From contig NW_025408668.1 of assembly GCF_020360975.1 (NCBI RefSeq), positions 2,790,001-2,854,000 on the forward strand: DNA of 64,000 nucleotides. Direction: 5' to 3'. Origin of the DNA: Hirsutella rhossiliensis. Its lineage: Eukaryota > Ascomycota > Sordariomycetes > Hypocreales > Ophiocordycipitaceae. The first letter of the stretch is position 1. Each line of letters opens with the position of its first letter. The translations under genes and the position numbers were made by a program. Shown here one piece after another: positions 22,694-34,949 of the stretch. Under the pieces are notes generated by a model that saw only the letters and a list, made by a program, of their open reading frames with translations, did no database searches and was not told the DNA's origin.

Positions 22694-23138
22694 AGGCGCC
22701 GCCCGCTCGCCCCCGGCCCAGCAGGGCGAAGGCGACGAAGACGCCTCCACGCTGGCCCACCGCTTTCTGCCCAAGCGCCTGCGCCGCTCCACCAGCCGCG
22801 ACATCTCCCTCCCCAGGGTCCGCGCCCCGCGCCGAAGCACCTCCGCCGCCGCCACCACCGGCGCCACCTCCCGCAACCCGCCAAAGCGGCTCGCCAGGCT
22901 CGCCCTGCCCGTCAACGCGCCCGGCAGCGCCGCCGGCACAAGGGCTTCGCTCGCCCCAGCCGCCGTCCCGAGACGCCCGTCCGGCCCGCGCAATCTCCGC
23001 CCACGCATCGTCGGCGGGCCCCTCAGCGTCGTGCCCGACGCCAACCGCGGCATCCCCCGCGTCCCCGCCATCCCGGCCAAGTTTGCGGAGAACCAGGAGA
23101 ACGACGACGACTGCGCCCCGCCCGAGCTGCGCCCGTGA
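21876..23138 (+). CDS. Low-complexity protein of unknown function, 420 aa
   Basis: A single open exon starting at ATG 21876 in good context. I do not recognise a named family. Homopolymers are striking: Ala (about residues 12-22), Gln (76-90), Ser (121-129) and Asp (about 260-270). Two segments look more like conserved sequence than filler: one around residues 150-175 (SREEVLASYHQLVSAGFF) and the C-terminus (RNLRPRIVGGPLSVVPD, then IPAKFAENQEND). Basic clusters such as RLRRRR and PKRLRR could act as nuclear localisation signals, and the Asp run could be a charged interaction segment; both are inference. Competing frames over the same DNA are long only because GC content is very high. No membrane segment or signal peptide. 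Confidence 0.75.
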
Positions 23139-23980
23139 TCGCCAAAGCCTCCTCTGCCTTGGAGGAGGCAAGGATCCTTGTGCAACTCTACCTTCATCTT
23201 CCGTCTTCTCGTCCAGTATTCTGGGCTCCCCCTTTTATTATTGTTTTATTCTCCTCTTTATTTTTTTCACCCTCCCCCCCTCTTTTCCTCTGGGGAGGCA
23301 GACAGGGAAACCTTGTTTCAGGCGTCGACAAGCCGAGTACAGCGCGCACGGGATGATGGACAGGACCAGACACCATGACGAGGCAGAACGGCGCACGTGT
23401 GTATGTACATGGATGGGCATGGATATACCCCCGCTGGCAAACAGAAGCTATCCAGCTCTCCGCCCTCACAATGCACAACAAAAGCAGCGCCGCACAGTCC
23501 GCGCCGCCGCCATCGTTACTTGACCTTGGATCTGTACTGGTTGACTCGTAGACTAATATTACTTGCATCTATGGAACGTGTCCTATCTACCGAGGCCTTC
23601 CTTGACAGACGGCGCCATGCCCTTCCTCCGCATTTGTCCATCACAGCTCACGCACTGCCATGGCGCGGTCCATTGTACAAATCCGCATCATACCAACAGC
23701 CCAGACCATCCAGCAAACAAGCCACGCTCCCGTCCATTGTTACGCATGCTGTTCGTCTCAGGATGCCCCCAAATCTTGCTTGCAAAGAAGCCTTGCGTTC
23801 CCGCACCAGCTTCCTTGCGTGGGAGAAGCCAAACACGCCAGAAAAGTTCCAACCGCTTGCGAGACATCTGCGAGAAAAAAGGGCTCCAATGCTATGATAT
23901 CAACAAGGCCATGCATTGAAGTACCAACGCACCAACTCTAAGGCGAAGACAAGGAAACAGGCCAAGGCCATCGTCATGAG
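23139..23980. other. Convergent 3' flanks
   Basis: Lies between the stop codons of the low-complexity gene and the MGA2-like gene. No protein or RNA gene recognised. Confidence 0.6.
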
Positions 23981-26900
23981 CTATGCCTCCACAACACGTG
24001 GGGCGTCTTGCGCCGCACGTGATGCTCGAGTCTGCCCGGCTTGCACCAGCGCACGCACCGACGTCCAAAGAAAAGGGAACAGCGATGGGAAGTAGCTGCA
24101 TAGCATGGCGCAGACCATGACGACGAGAAGTGGAATCTGGGCTTAGTGTTAGCCGTGACGGTTTGCAAGGGGCTCACGGCGTGGGGAGAACGTACCCAAA
24201 TAAAGAACAAGTTTCGATCGCTGCTGAGCTTCTTGAGTCTTCTTTCGTGTGCCAGTAGGAACTGCTCCTGCTGCTCCTTGGTGATGGCATTCTTCCGACC
24301 AATCTTGAGCACGCCGGGCGACGAGCCTTGGGCCTGTGTTCTGGATCCGCTCCCTGAGGGCGGCGACGGCTGATCGTAGAGAGCAGCGCATTTCATGTCC
24401 GCCTCGGCCTCGGTCGCGGCCCGAATCGCGGACTCCTGCTTCGGGTCAGTCGTGTCCTGCCGTCCAAAGATATCTTCGTACGAGGGAGGCGCCGCGCTGT
24501 TCTGCATGTAAGAGGTAATATCCCACCAGCGAGCGTCCAGCTTAGAAGTGTCCCCCTCTCCGTCTCGAGAGTCGGGACGTGGCCCAGATCCCGGCATGAG
24601 CTGCTGCATGCGACGCATAAAAGGTGACTGCGGCAGGTAGGCCTGATAGTCCGGCAGCATAGGCATGCCCGGGAGAGTGGGCATTTGAGGCATCTGAGGG
24701 AGGCTCTGCAAATGCAAAGCCATCGACTGCTGGAATTGATGCAACTGCTGTTGGAGCTGGTCTTTGATCGCCGCAAACTGGGTCGTCGGCGATGCCAAGG
24801 CCCCGGCTGAGGCGTCGGGGCCATCTCCAAGACTGTCGATGCCAATGTCTTGTCTCGCCCGGCTGTGCACCCGGCTGTGCACCCGGCTGTGCCGCCTCAT
24901 GTGAAGATTACGGTCCTCGTCCGGGTCCTCGTCCTCAAGGTCGCCCGACGTGTACTCGGGGCTCTCATCGCCCGGGTCGGCCGGTATCGGCTCATCGTAC
25001 GTGTGAGCCCTGGTCAATGGCTCCCACAGCGATCGCAACGAGGCGGAGCTACTGGCTCGGCTGTGCAGCGACGAGGAGCCGCTGAAAGAGCGTGCATGGC
25101 GCTGAGGCTGGCACATGGCCCGCAGCACTGATCTCGAGTTGGTCATGTCGGCGATAACGAGTCCGGATAGACTCCGAATGGTAGGATCAGCTCCGTGCAG
25201 CATCAGCCTCCTTACAATCTCGGCATGGCCGTGCATCGCAGCCATGTGCAACGGCGTGAAGCCACCCCGGTCGCGAGCATCGTAGTTTGCCCCCCTAGCA
25301 AGCAGGGCCGCGACGAAGCGGTGATATCCGAGAGAGCAAGCCAGATGGAGCATGGTATGGCCCGTGGGCCTCCTCCAGTCCAGCCGCGTCCTGTGAGTGC
25401 TGTCGCCGAGATCAATCAGGTCCAGGCACTTGAGCAGCTGGGACTCGAGGTGCTGCCCGTGGGACGCCTGGTTGAAGCCGGCGCCGCCAGCACCCGGGGC
25501 CACCGACGATCCGCCGGACCAAGACGGGTTCCCGTCGTTGAGGATCCTCCTGGCCAGGTCACTAACGTCCATGATCTGGCCCGACATTTTCTGACCCAGC
25601 ACAGACAACGCTGTGCGGATGATGCTGTTCTCGTTGTCTTCAATGTACTTGAAGATGGGCGGTTCCTTGGCCATGGAAAAGCCTTGAGCACCGGCGACGC
25701 CCTGCTGCTTGAACGTCACGGCAACTGCGCCGGCGACGGGGGACGGGGGCAAAAGGCAAACCAGCGAGGATTCACCCCAGAACGTTGTCGTTGTGGCCTT
25801 TTGGTCGCCAAAGTAAACCTCCAGCCCTTGGAAGAAAGCCTGGCCGAGGACTGTGACCTCGGCGCCTCCCATTTTGGAGCCCTCGTTGGGGATGACCTTG
25901 TGGATCGTGGGTGGGGCACAGGCCTGGTTCACTCCCATTGGCATCGAGAACAGGTTGCCGACGAGCGACGGGGCGAACTGGCCCTGCGTTGCGCCGATGC
26001 CATTCCTCAGGCCGCTGGGACTTGGTGCGCGACTAGGATGGCTCGAGGTGGGCGCGGAATACAGGTGAGCTACGGCCAGGTTGTCCATGCTCGCAGACCT
26101 GTTGCCCGCGTAGAAAGGTGCCTGTTCATTGCCACCCGGAGTCGGGGGTCCATTGGCAAACGGGTGTTGGCCGCCGTGCTGTCCGAACATGGGCTCGAGT
26201 TGGGAAAAGTGGGCCGAGTTGGGCGAAAATGGAGACGTGGCCGTCGACAGTTGCGTGCCGTTATGGGCATTCGGAGAGGGCGACGTCTCTAGCCTCGTCA
26301 TGGTCAGCCCGTTGGGGACCCGCGACGATGTGCTCCCGCTCGACTTTCTCTTCTTGGCCATGGGTCCTCCTTGGATGGGAGACGCTGGGCGGGACATGGC
26401 CCTGGTCGGCACCGTGACCGTGCCCATGGTCGGCGTCGTCTTGCCCGAGGCCGACGACGGGTGCGAGGCTTGTCGCCCGCTGCCATGGGAGGAAGCAGGG
26501 TCACCGTTGGACATGCGAAAGGCGCCATTCTGCGCCGTATGCATGAGGCCGTTCGTTTCGGCGGCGGCAGGCGGCGAGGGCCCTGTGCTTGCAGGCACCG
26601 TCGATGAAGTGACGGACTCAGACATTGCCGCCTGCGACGAAGACTGCGCCACGGGATGGGTTTTGTGATCATCGGTGATCATAACGGGGTTGGACATGGC
26701 CTGCGCAATGACTTGACCCCGAAAGTCCTTGATGGTGAAAATGACGTTGAAGCCCATCTTCTCGTTGTGGTGCCGGCAGTAGCACGCTATGCGCATCGGT
26801 GCATCAATCTGCATAATGTGACCGGACGCGGCCTTCTCCGGCCGCCCGCTCGAGTCCAAGACCTGCTGCCATTCCTTGACCTCTGTCGTGTTGAAGACGA

Positions 26901-28362
26901 TGACCCGATAATCCTCGTCCAAGGCCCACAGCTTTTCTTCATCGGGCTTCTTGATCTTCTTCCGAGCCGCCCTCTTTCGCTCCCTGGTGACGCAGCCTGG
27001 GCAGATGCGGACATCGCCCCCATTCTGAGGTGAGGATTCCTCGTCGTCACGTTCCGGGAGATATCGCTGGGGTAAGCTGGTGGCCCTCTCCAACGCCTGC
27101 TGTTTGAGCTCGGGCTGCTCCATGGCGCTGGTGCAGACGAGCGTGACAAACAGCTCGAGCATGTCCGGAGATCGTTCCGGAGGGGGCTTGGCCAGCAGCT
27201 TGGGCTTGGATATTGTGTGGGCCGGGAGGTGCAGTTTGGTCACACCCGGCGGCAGAGGTGACAGGGTCATCTTGATGGGGATTTGCGTCTCAACGCGCGA
27301 TTTGAGGGGCGTCGGCATGATCGTCAGCTCATACCCGCCGGTAACGGGAAGGGGTGGCGGGCTCAGGGGGAATTGGGGAGCGGGCGCCGGCTGAGCCATT
27401 GGCGGCGCCGCTAGCTGGGCCGACGCGGGTATGGCGTCTGGTCGGGGCGGCACGTCCATCCTACTTGTCCACATGGCATTCCTGTTCAAACCATTGGAGA
27501 AATCATGTCCTGTGGCTGGCGAGGGAGAGTTGAAGAAGGTGGCCGCGGGGGACGAGTCGTGGCTGGTCACCATGGCAGACATTGGTGACACTTCCCTCGA
27601 GCCAGCCGAATGAACCCCGTGGGCGGAGAAGGCCATGGAATATTGCTGGGACAAGGCATTAGAGCTGGGCTAGGCGGCACGACAGTGGGAAGCACTCACC
27701 GAAATTTGTTTCCGGTGGCCGGTGGCCTGGGACCTCTGGGCCTGGTTTGGTTTCCGTGGGCTGTTAGTCTTGATGGTAGGCATCCCGGGGGAGGGCATGT
27801 CGATGGGGCCGCTGGCCAAAGGGCGGTGCGAGGGGCCGTCGGGACTGTTCGAGGCCCCGCTAAAGTCAAAGGAGCGGTCCATGAAGGTGTCTTCGTTTTC
27901 GCCGAAGCCGTAGATGCCACCCATGGCGGCCGAGGGGTCGGCGTCACGGGCAAAGGTAAAGGCATGGTCGTCGTCGTCGAAGGAGGTGTACTCGGAATGG
28001 CCCCATTCCATCTTGACATCATCGGCTTGCTCCATGGCGATGTCGGCGGGGGTAGCCGAGGGGATGGCCGAAGCAGAGCTCTCGGTCCTCTTGGAGGACG
28101 AGGCCGAGTCGGACGACGAGTCTTGGTAGGATGTTGGCGAGTCGGGGAGGGTGAGGTCTTGGGGGCTCAAGAAAGTCTTTGGATCGCTGGTGCCAATCGT
28201 TTCTAGTCTCTGCAGGGTATCGGGACTGGTGGAGAAGTCGAAGAGGTTGGGTGCCCCGAAGTCATCGTCAAAGTCGCCAAATTCACCGCTCGACGTTGCC
28301 GTTCTCGTTGCCGCCCCCGCGATAAGAGGGCTGGCGGCGCCGGAAGCCCTCGCCTTTGTCAT
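23981..28362 (-). CDS. MGA2: MGA2/SPT23-like membrane-anchored transcription factor
   Basis: Minus-strand exons 28362-27700, 27645-24196 and 24136-23981 give 1422 residues. Introns are 54 nt (gtgagt...cccag) and 59 nt (gtacgt...cccag, with ctaac branch). In yeast this family is made as an ER-anchored precursor that is processed by the proteasome; the freed N-terminus activates the fatty-acid desaturase gene OLE1. Order here: acidic Ser-rich N-terminus with FDFSTSPDTLQRLETI; a DNA-binding-like region; an IPT/TIG domain near residue 800 (PNEGSKMGGAEVTVLGQAFF); ankyrin repeats near 973-1053 (TMLHLACSLGYH, TPLHMAAMHGHAEIVRRL); and a hydrophobic segment near 1371-1397 (IPLLVVMVCAML). The ATG at 28362 is the only ATG in the open 5' frame. 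The last intron falls directly before the membrane segment. Confidence 0.9.
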
Positions 28363-28798
28363 GTCCAGAAGCAAGGGATGTGGTGATGAGCTCGAAGCAA
28401 TAGCCTGTTTGTCGGTCGAAGGGAAGACTATGTTACCGGTGGACGTCGGACTCGGTCAGGTTTGGATGTCGGCGCTGGAGAAGACTAGGAAAGGGGGGTG
28501 GGTGGTGGTGGATTGGCGGGAGGCGGACAAGGGTGCGGCTTCTGGCTCGACTGTGGGGGAAAAGAATGCTGGCAGCAAAACAAGGGCTCGAGGGCAGCGT
28601 CAGGTATTCATACCCTTTGTAGGCGGGCGCGATGGCTGTCAACGACGGTGCAGGGAGTCGAGGAAAAGCAAGATTAAGGTTGACGCAGGCGCAGCGGAGG
28701 CGTCCGCAAATCGACTCGGGGCGAGACCGATGGACGTAACGCCGCCGGGAAACTCTCGGTGGCTAAGACGTCGGTGGCGGGCGTCGGGGTCGCGAACC

Positions 28799-28839
28799 GT
28801 CGTCGTCGTTGTCGTTGTCGTCGTCGTCGTCGTCGCTGA
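28799..28839. repeat. GTC/GTT triplet repeat
   Basis: Run of gtc triplets with interspersed gtt, about 440 bases upstream of the MGA2-like start codon, in its leader or promoter. Confidence 0.9.
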
Positions 28840-29208
28840 CGATTGAGCGGGAGTGGGATGGAAGGACTGAGATTGACGAAACAGCGACAATCACTAGCAA
28901 CCCCGTACTGTACTGAAGGTAGCCTCCAACCGAAGAGGTTTGGTGCCAAGAGGTACCGCCAAGGCAAGGAGTGACTGTGCGGTACAAAGTACATGCCACG
29001 AGGCCTTGCGCTGAAGCGGGCTTGGAACGGCCAGGCACCTCAGAGAGGTGGGGTCAGGGCCCCCAGTACTCGGCACTTGGGGCTTGCTAGGGGACGGGGC
29101 AGCGTCTTCGCGCGGACTCTAAGACTCCAAAGTACGGTGGACATGGCGCGGTATCGGTCGGACCTTGATCGCTCCTTCAGTCCGCTCCGGGCGGTGCACT
29201 GCCTGTTC

Positions 29209-29252
29209 CTGACCCTTCCTGACCCTGCCTGACCCTGCCTGACCCTGCCTGT
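29209..29252. repeat. 10-bp tandem repeat
   Basis: About four copies of gaccctgcct, the first with one change. Confidence 0.9.
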
Positions 29253-30533
29253 GTGTTTGGGGAGATGGCGTCTTTGCCGGCCAATCACAAAGGATCGGTC
29301 TCTAGTGCAGAGGCAGCGTCCCATCCACTGCTACTCTGATGCTGTCAACGTTATCTCAGAGCGCAGGTCCAAGCTCTTTTTGGCCTCCATCCAACCCGAG
29401 AGGCTCCCGTGAGCCCCAAACAGCAGCCAACTCGCAGCATCGATGACTTTGGATAACGCAAGCTGGCCTCTGGCGTGAGTACTTTCAGGTACTTCGGTAC
29501 CTGGGTGCTTGCTGCGTCCCATGCGCAAATGTCCGTCTCTTCCCGCTCTCCGCCGACGCACATTATGCCACGAGAGCGCCTCATGCTGCATTTTGCATCG
29601 AGTGCACGCCATCTTTGGGTTTGGGCAATAATAAGGTATGCGCTATTATATCCGTACATCTTGATCCGTTCGTTAGCCAGGTCCACGTTTCACTTTGGTC
29701 GCTTCTCGAATGCCGACTTTGGCCCGCATTTCAAAGGTACCTCCAGGTTCTCGAGGCCCTCTCGTGCAGCCAATCACAGCCAAGGCCTCGTCAGCCAGCC
29801 TCCATCCATCCATCCATCTCCGTCCACCTCCATCCACCTCCATCCGTCTCCATCTCCATCTCCATCCTCGTGCAGGCCAAAGCTAACCTCCGGGTTAAAG
29901 GCCGTCCGCTCGGCTCCAAATTCCGTGCGATATGCCCCTAAACTGAGCTAATCGGTCGACAGCCTCGGATACGAGACGCCCCTCCATCATCATCATCACG
30001 GCACTAAATAAAGCCTCACTTTTTGGATAAAGCAGCCCGGATGGCGACATCAAGCCCATGACGCTGGCCCGCCGTCGCCGGTCCCGTAATGCCCTCGTCG
30101 GCCAGATGTCTCCTCGTCATGACCATGGCACACACATTCGCCTCGCAGGACCAGCCAACGGCCCCCGGTTCTTGAAACGAACCCAATATTGAAATAGACT
30201 CTCGCCTGCAAAGATGGCCGTTGCTGGTCACAACACATGGCAGCAAAGTCGTCGTTATCATCGGTGATTCAGCACCTACGCGCAATCGGGCACAGTTCCT
30301 GCAGGCACCTCGGTCCAACAGCACTATTAACACCATGGTCGCCAATCATCACGGCGACTGGCTGCATAGACCTAGCTAGCCGCATGACTAGGACACGACT
30401 AGTCTGCAGGCAGCGGCTACCGTCTTCCTCCAAGGCCACCCCCTCCAGTGTTTGTTCCGCCACCATCGGCAAATAACCCCCTTCAGGAACCCGTATTCTG
30501 TTGGCGCATGTAGAGCCTAGCCTAGACTCTACC

Positions 30534-32276
30534 CTATCTGACTGGCGGAGCTTCTGGGAAACTGTTTCCTGCGTCCGTGTCAGTCTCCCAGGCGCCGCGA
30601 GGTGCGGAGTCGGGATGAGCGTCGGCCACTGCGGTATACATGACGCCACCTTTCTTGCGGCCAAGCCATTTGCCAAAGACGGGGATCCTTCTCCGAGCCA
30701 CCGACGTGAATGGCTCTTCATACATGCGCTCGCTCAGCACGCGACTCAATGTCCTCGGAGCAAGGCATCCCAATTTCCCCAGAGGTATGCTGAGTCCATG
30801 GACAATCTGTGTGCGTTAGATGTGCGCAAGTCATGACTCGATCAATGGACGGTCGAGGCTTACAATGCTGCATACAACAAGAAACCAGACCACCACTCGT
30901 ATCGTCTCGCCCAGGTGTTCAACATCGCTTCTGGGCACGCCATCCGCGTTGCTGAGGTGCTCTTGGATGAACTCGAGACTGATGAAGAGGTAAAAGACTG
31001 CCGAGACGCCAATGGGCCCGAAGAAGCCGACGAAAATGGCCTGTCGAGCCTGTCGGATCTGGTGGATCCATCTATGCATGCCAAACACCCAGGGCAGCCG
31101 TCTCAGGAGGAGCACAAGCACCCCGAGGACAACGAGGCGCCCAATGGAGAGCAAAGGGACCGAGTTGTGGACAAAGCCGCTCCATGGCAGAGAGGCGCCG
31201 TACCACAGGAAGATGGTGACGTTGAGGAGCATGTCTATGGTCGGCTGCAGCGAGTCGTCTTTTGTCTGCATCCGGAACCAGTCGTCCCAGGTGAATGTAT
31301 TGCCGGCGATGAAGCAGGCCAGGACGTCGTCGGTGCCAATCAGGCCGCAAGTGCCGAGGACGAAAAGGGCCAGGGCCACGGAAAATACGAGGAAGCTCTC
31401 GCGGTCGATGTAGTTGCGCCTCTCAGCCCAGTGGAGCAGCTCTCGGCCCAGCAGCCCGACCGCGGCGCCGTACAGTACGCTAAGGATGATGATGTATGCC
31501 CAAGTCAAGGCGAACCAGAGGCCCAGCGCATCGCCTACGCCCCCGGCGGTGGAGCCCGCCCCCACGTACTTGATGAGGTAGAGAGCGAGGAAGAGAAAGG
31601 GGTAGCCAAGCCCATCGTTGGTGCCCGACTCGGCGACAATGAGGTCCTGCAGGCCTGGGGGAATGTTTTGATCGGCAAACTTACCCTTGACGATGACGGC
31701 GGAGAGCACGGGGTCGGTGGGCGTGACGCACGCTCCCACGGCGAGGGCGTGGAGGAAGCTGGGCGTGCCGACGACGACCCAGACAAGGAGGCTCGTGGCC
31801 AGCCACATGCACGTCATGCCGGGCCCGACCAGCAGCAGGAGAGACTTGCACTCGGTGACGAGATACCGGCTGGGTAGCTGGACGCCGGCGAGGACGAGCT
31901 GGACGCCAAGGACGAGACGGGAAAAGTTAAGGGTGACTGCGTTGAGGTTGTCGGCGCACTCGGCCTCGGAGACGCCGTCCCAGCGGCACTCGGCATAGTC
32001 CTTGGGCCGGATGAAATTTGCTCCCTGCGGTCCAAAGGCCACGCCCACGAGCAGCGATATGACTGTCCCAGCAGTCAGCGAAGAGGAGTCACACGAGACC
32101 GCTGGATATTTTCTAGAAAAAGGGGGGGCGGGCGCCTTACGAGCCTCGGAGAGATAATAGTTCTCCTTAAGCAGAAACGACACGAGGCCGAAGAGCGAGA
32201 TGAAGCCACCGAGAAGGGCCACGGTGACGTTGAAGTTGGACAGCTGGAGCGGGATCGCCCAGATGTTGGGCGCCAT
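30534..32276 (-). CDS. Plasma-membrane type Na+(K+)/H+ antiporter, CPA1 family
   Basis: Minus-strand exons 32276-32141, 32062-30864 and 30806-30534 give 535 residues. The family exports Na+, Li+ or K+ in exchange for protons (fungal Nha1/Sod2 group). The N-terminal two thirds are nearly all hydrophobic, about 12 membrane spans. Ion-binding signatures are present: TPTDPVLSAVIV, ESGTNDGLGYPFLF (near residue 190) and GTDDVLACFIAGN (near 287). Exon 3 resumes with IVHGLSIPLGKLG, which is typical of the last span, then gives a hydrophilic tail of about 75 residues. The length matches short Sod2-like proteins rather than Nha1 with its long tail. Intron 1 is 78 nt without a stop, so retention would insert 26 residues in frame; intron 2 is 57 nt. 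Confidence 0.9.
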
Positions 32277-32700
32277 GTCGGCGGGACTCGAGACGTTAGC
32301 AGGGGTCGGGGTGGCGGGCGGAGACGGTGAGTCGGGGCCGGGCCGGGACAGACGTCATGGCTGTCCCCCGTGGCTTGGATGCGTGTGCGGGGCCGCTGTT
32401 ACTCGGCCGGTCGGGGCGAGCGGACGGCGGGTCGAGTCGAAGAGCGGCTCGTGGTTGCGGCGGGATCAGGGAGGACGAAGCCGCGAGACCAGCGGACGGC
32501 AATCGCGCTCTCTTAAATGATGTATAGTTGAAGAGGGGCAAGAAGCAGCTGTCGGCGAGTGTTTGAGAACAGGCGGGGAACGGGATGAATCAAACCGAGC
32601 GTTTGTGGGCACGGACGGTGGCTTCCTCCCGGGCTGCCCGGGGTCCGGCACGGCTGACGGTCACAGGCCATGGGTCACGGGAGTACAACGCCCCAGTAAT

Positions 32701-32733
32701 ACACACGCGCACACACGCACACACACGCACACG
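32701..32733. repeat. CA/CGCA microsatellite
   Basis: Interrupted acacac tract with cgcac units. Confidence 0.85.
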
Positions 32734-33333
32734 CTGGCTCGCTGGCCTATTGACGGCCGCCCCTCCACCAAAACCGGCCCCGCGTGGCGCCGGTGCCGCC
32801 GCCGCCGAAAGCAGGCCACGGGCGATGAGCCGCAGGCCGGGGTCCTCACGTGCACCGGCCAGGGTTCTCACGTGCGCCGCCCGGTGAGACACGCCCTTTT
32901 GTCTCTCCTCCCGGCCAGGGCTTTCCTCCTTCCTTCCTTGGCGCAAGTACGGATAGGGAAACTGTAAAAGAGAGATGATGACGAAGAGCGAAGAGGGGGC
33001 GGGGGCAGGAGGGCCTCGATCGCTGATGATGGTTCAAACTCTCCATTCAACGCCAAAGGGGGGGGGTGGCTCGTACTCCTTTTTATATCTCTTCCCACAG
33101 CGCAGGCAGGAAATGTAATCAATGACACTTCTCCGCGGCGCTGGCGTCCGAGGGGGCGTGGGGGGGCCAACACAGGACAGGTGGGCGACGACGACCTTTG
33201 CCGCTGCCGAGACGCCTCTGCCCACACGCACCGCACGTCTCCTAATCGCCTTGTCTCTGCATCACTGCATCTCCGCATGTCGTGCAAGTGTAAGCCGAAA
33301 GCGGCGCCGGCGGCAGCGCAGGCAGTATTGTCC

Positions 33334-33367
33334 CTGCTGCTTCTGCTGCTGCTGCTGCTGCTGCTGC
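33334..33367. repeat. CTG triplet repeat
   Basis: About eleven ctg triplets with one ctt interruption. Non-coding as far as can be seen. Confidence 0.9.
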
Positions 33368-33924
33368 ATGCTTCTTCTGTCGTCCCACCACAGAGAGGGA
33401 AAAAGGGTGGACGGCCTTGCGGCTTGCAACGAGTCGCATCCCGCGCTCCCGCCTCACGTGCAGCCGGGCGCCGTCGCATTGTATTGGAAGACGTGTGTCT
33501 GTCTGCAAACCACCCTGCTCTCTCTTCTCCCCAAGGAACGCACGTCTGATTTGCGGGCGCAGGCAGGGCATGAAACGAAGTGGAGGAGACACAGGTAAGA
33601 ACAGAGAAGTGACAAGAATCAGCAAAATTGGTATCGTCAGAATCAGGACAAACCTCAGCTCGCATCGGAACGCCGCGTCTTCGGCTCTTGCCAGCCCAGC
33701 GAGCGGGACATCTATGTCGCGCTCCATGTTCCCGTTCACAGTCCCCTACCTACCCCACAGGGTTATTGGTCTTTGTTTCCATGGAAATCGACGACTCCCG
33801 TCCCCTGCCCTCTTTGCCGCTGCCGCCGCCGCCGCTGGCTGCCCTGGGGTTGCATCACAGGGTAGCAGCCCCTCCCTCTGTCCTCCGAGCTCCGAGCGGC
33901 CTCGCCGTCTGACTCTCGGCCCCG

Positions 33925-34949
33925 TCACCCAAAGCCAATCTTGGCGCCTCGGACGGCCAGCCGGTCGGCGGCCACGTTGCCCCTATCGGAGCTGTGGCCC
34001 TTGACCCAGTGAAAATAGGTGTTGGCCCCCGCCCGCGTCCGCTCCTCCATCCTGTCCAGCACGGCGCGGATAATGTCCTGGTTCTTGACCTTTTCGCCCG
34101 TCGCCGTCACCCAGCCCTTCATCTTCCAGCCAATGGCCCACTGCGTTACGCAGTTGATCGAGTACTGGCTGTCGCTGATGATTTGCACCGTCTGCCCCTC
34201 CGGGGCAATCTCGAGCGCCCGCAGCATCGCCATAAGCTCGGCCCGCTGGTTGGTCTGCGGGTCCCCCACGAGGCGCTCCGACACGTTGCGCGGGTCGCCG
34301 TCGCCAAAGAAGACGCCGACGCCGGCCCGCGACCCGACCTTGCCGTTTGCCAGGCTGCTGCCGTCGGTGTATATCTTGAGCATGTCCTCGGAAGGCAGCG
34401 CTATCTCCACGTCCTTTTTCTTGGCCTTGTCCGCCGGCGGGGGGTCGGGCCGGTCCTTGGCTGTCTCCCCGAGCGCCTCAATGGCTTCGCGGCTGCCGAG
34501 CTGCTTGATGTATTCAACGGCCTCGGACCGCTTGGCGAAGCGCCGGTACTTGGGACCCTTGACGCCCTTGATGGCGGCGGCGGCGTCGTTCCAGTCGGTG
34601 TAGATGCCCGTGGGGCTGCCGACGGCGACGGCGTAGAACTTTTCGGGCTCGCTCGAGTCGCCCGTGACCTTCTTGCCGGCGACAAAGGCCTCGGCATCCT
34701 CATGCGACGTGAACGACTTGACTGCGGCGGGTTAGTCTTGTCAGCCAGGGCGCAGCTTGGGTTGCTGGACTTACAAACAGCACCCTTGAAGCCGGCCGTC
34801 TGCTTTTGGCAGTCTGCATACGACAGGTAGACGCCCGGCTTGAAGCCGGCCTTGACGGCGTAAAACTTCTGCATGTTGTCCGTCTTCCTCTTCTTGTTGA
34901 GGGCCGGCAGGGACACGGTGCCCGCCGGGGCAGGGCGTTTCTTGTTCAT
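33925..34949 (-). CDS. RNH1: Ribonuclease H1 with two hybrid-binding domains
   Basis: Minus-strand exons 34949-34775 and 34721-33925 (intron 53 nt, gtaagt...ccgcag) give 323 residues. The enzyme cuts the RNA strand of RNA-DNA hybrids. Two N-terminal hybrid-binding (viroplasmin-like) modules are visible: residues about 26-72 (QKFYAVKAGFKPGVYLSYAD) and 85-133 (EKFYAVAVGSPTGIYTDW). The catalytic domain (about 171-320) has its acidic residues in KIYTDGSS, RAELMAM, ISDSQYS and the late NVAADRLA. A basic RPAPAG...NKKRKTD segment precedes the first module and may target the nucleus. The start is the only ATG in an open frame that runs some 165 codons further upstream without another ATG; a mitochondrial isoform from a non-ATG start cannot be judged. 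Confidence 0.93.

Larger units (their letters stand above)
28363..30533. other. Intergenic upstream of the MGA2-like gene
   Basis: No gene supported. Frames near 28151-28846 are antisense shadows of MGA2 exon 1 and of GTC repeats. The stretch 29770-29880 is rich in ccatc units. Confidence 0.6.
32277..33924. other. Intergenic, repeat-containing
   Basis: Upstream of the antiporter and downstream of RNase H1. Holds a CA-type repeat (32701-32733) and a CTG repeat (33334-33367). No coding sequence recognised. Confidence 0.6.

Noticed and set aside
21832..23523. Long alternative frames on both strands over the low-complexity gene
   Set aside because: They are Arg/Pro-rich translations of triplet repeats. 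The chosen frame has the ATG context and the best-ordered segments.
28151..28846. 231-codon plus-strand frame
   Set aside because: It overlaps MGA2 exon 1 in antisense and ends in a Val run from the GTC repeat.
30915..31877. 320-codon plus-strand frame, Glu/Asp/Val-rich
   Set aside because: Antisense shadow of the antiporter membrane domain.
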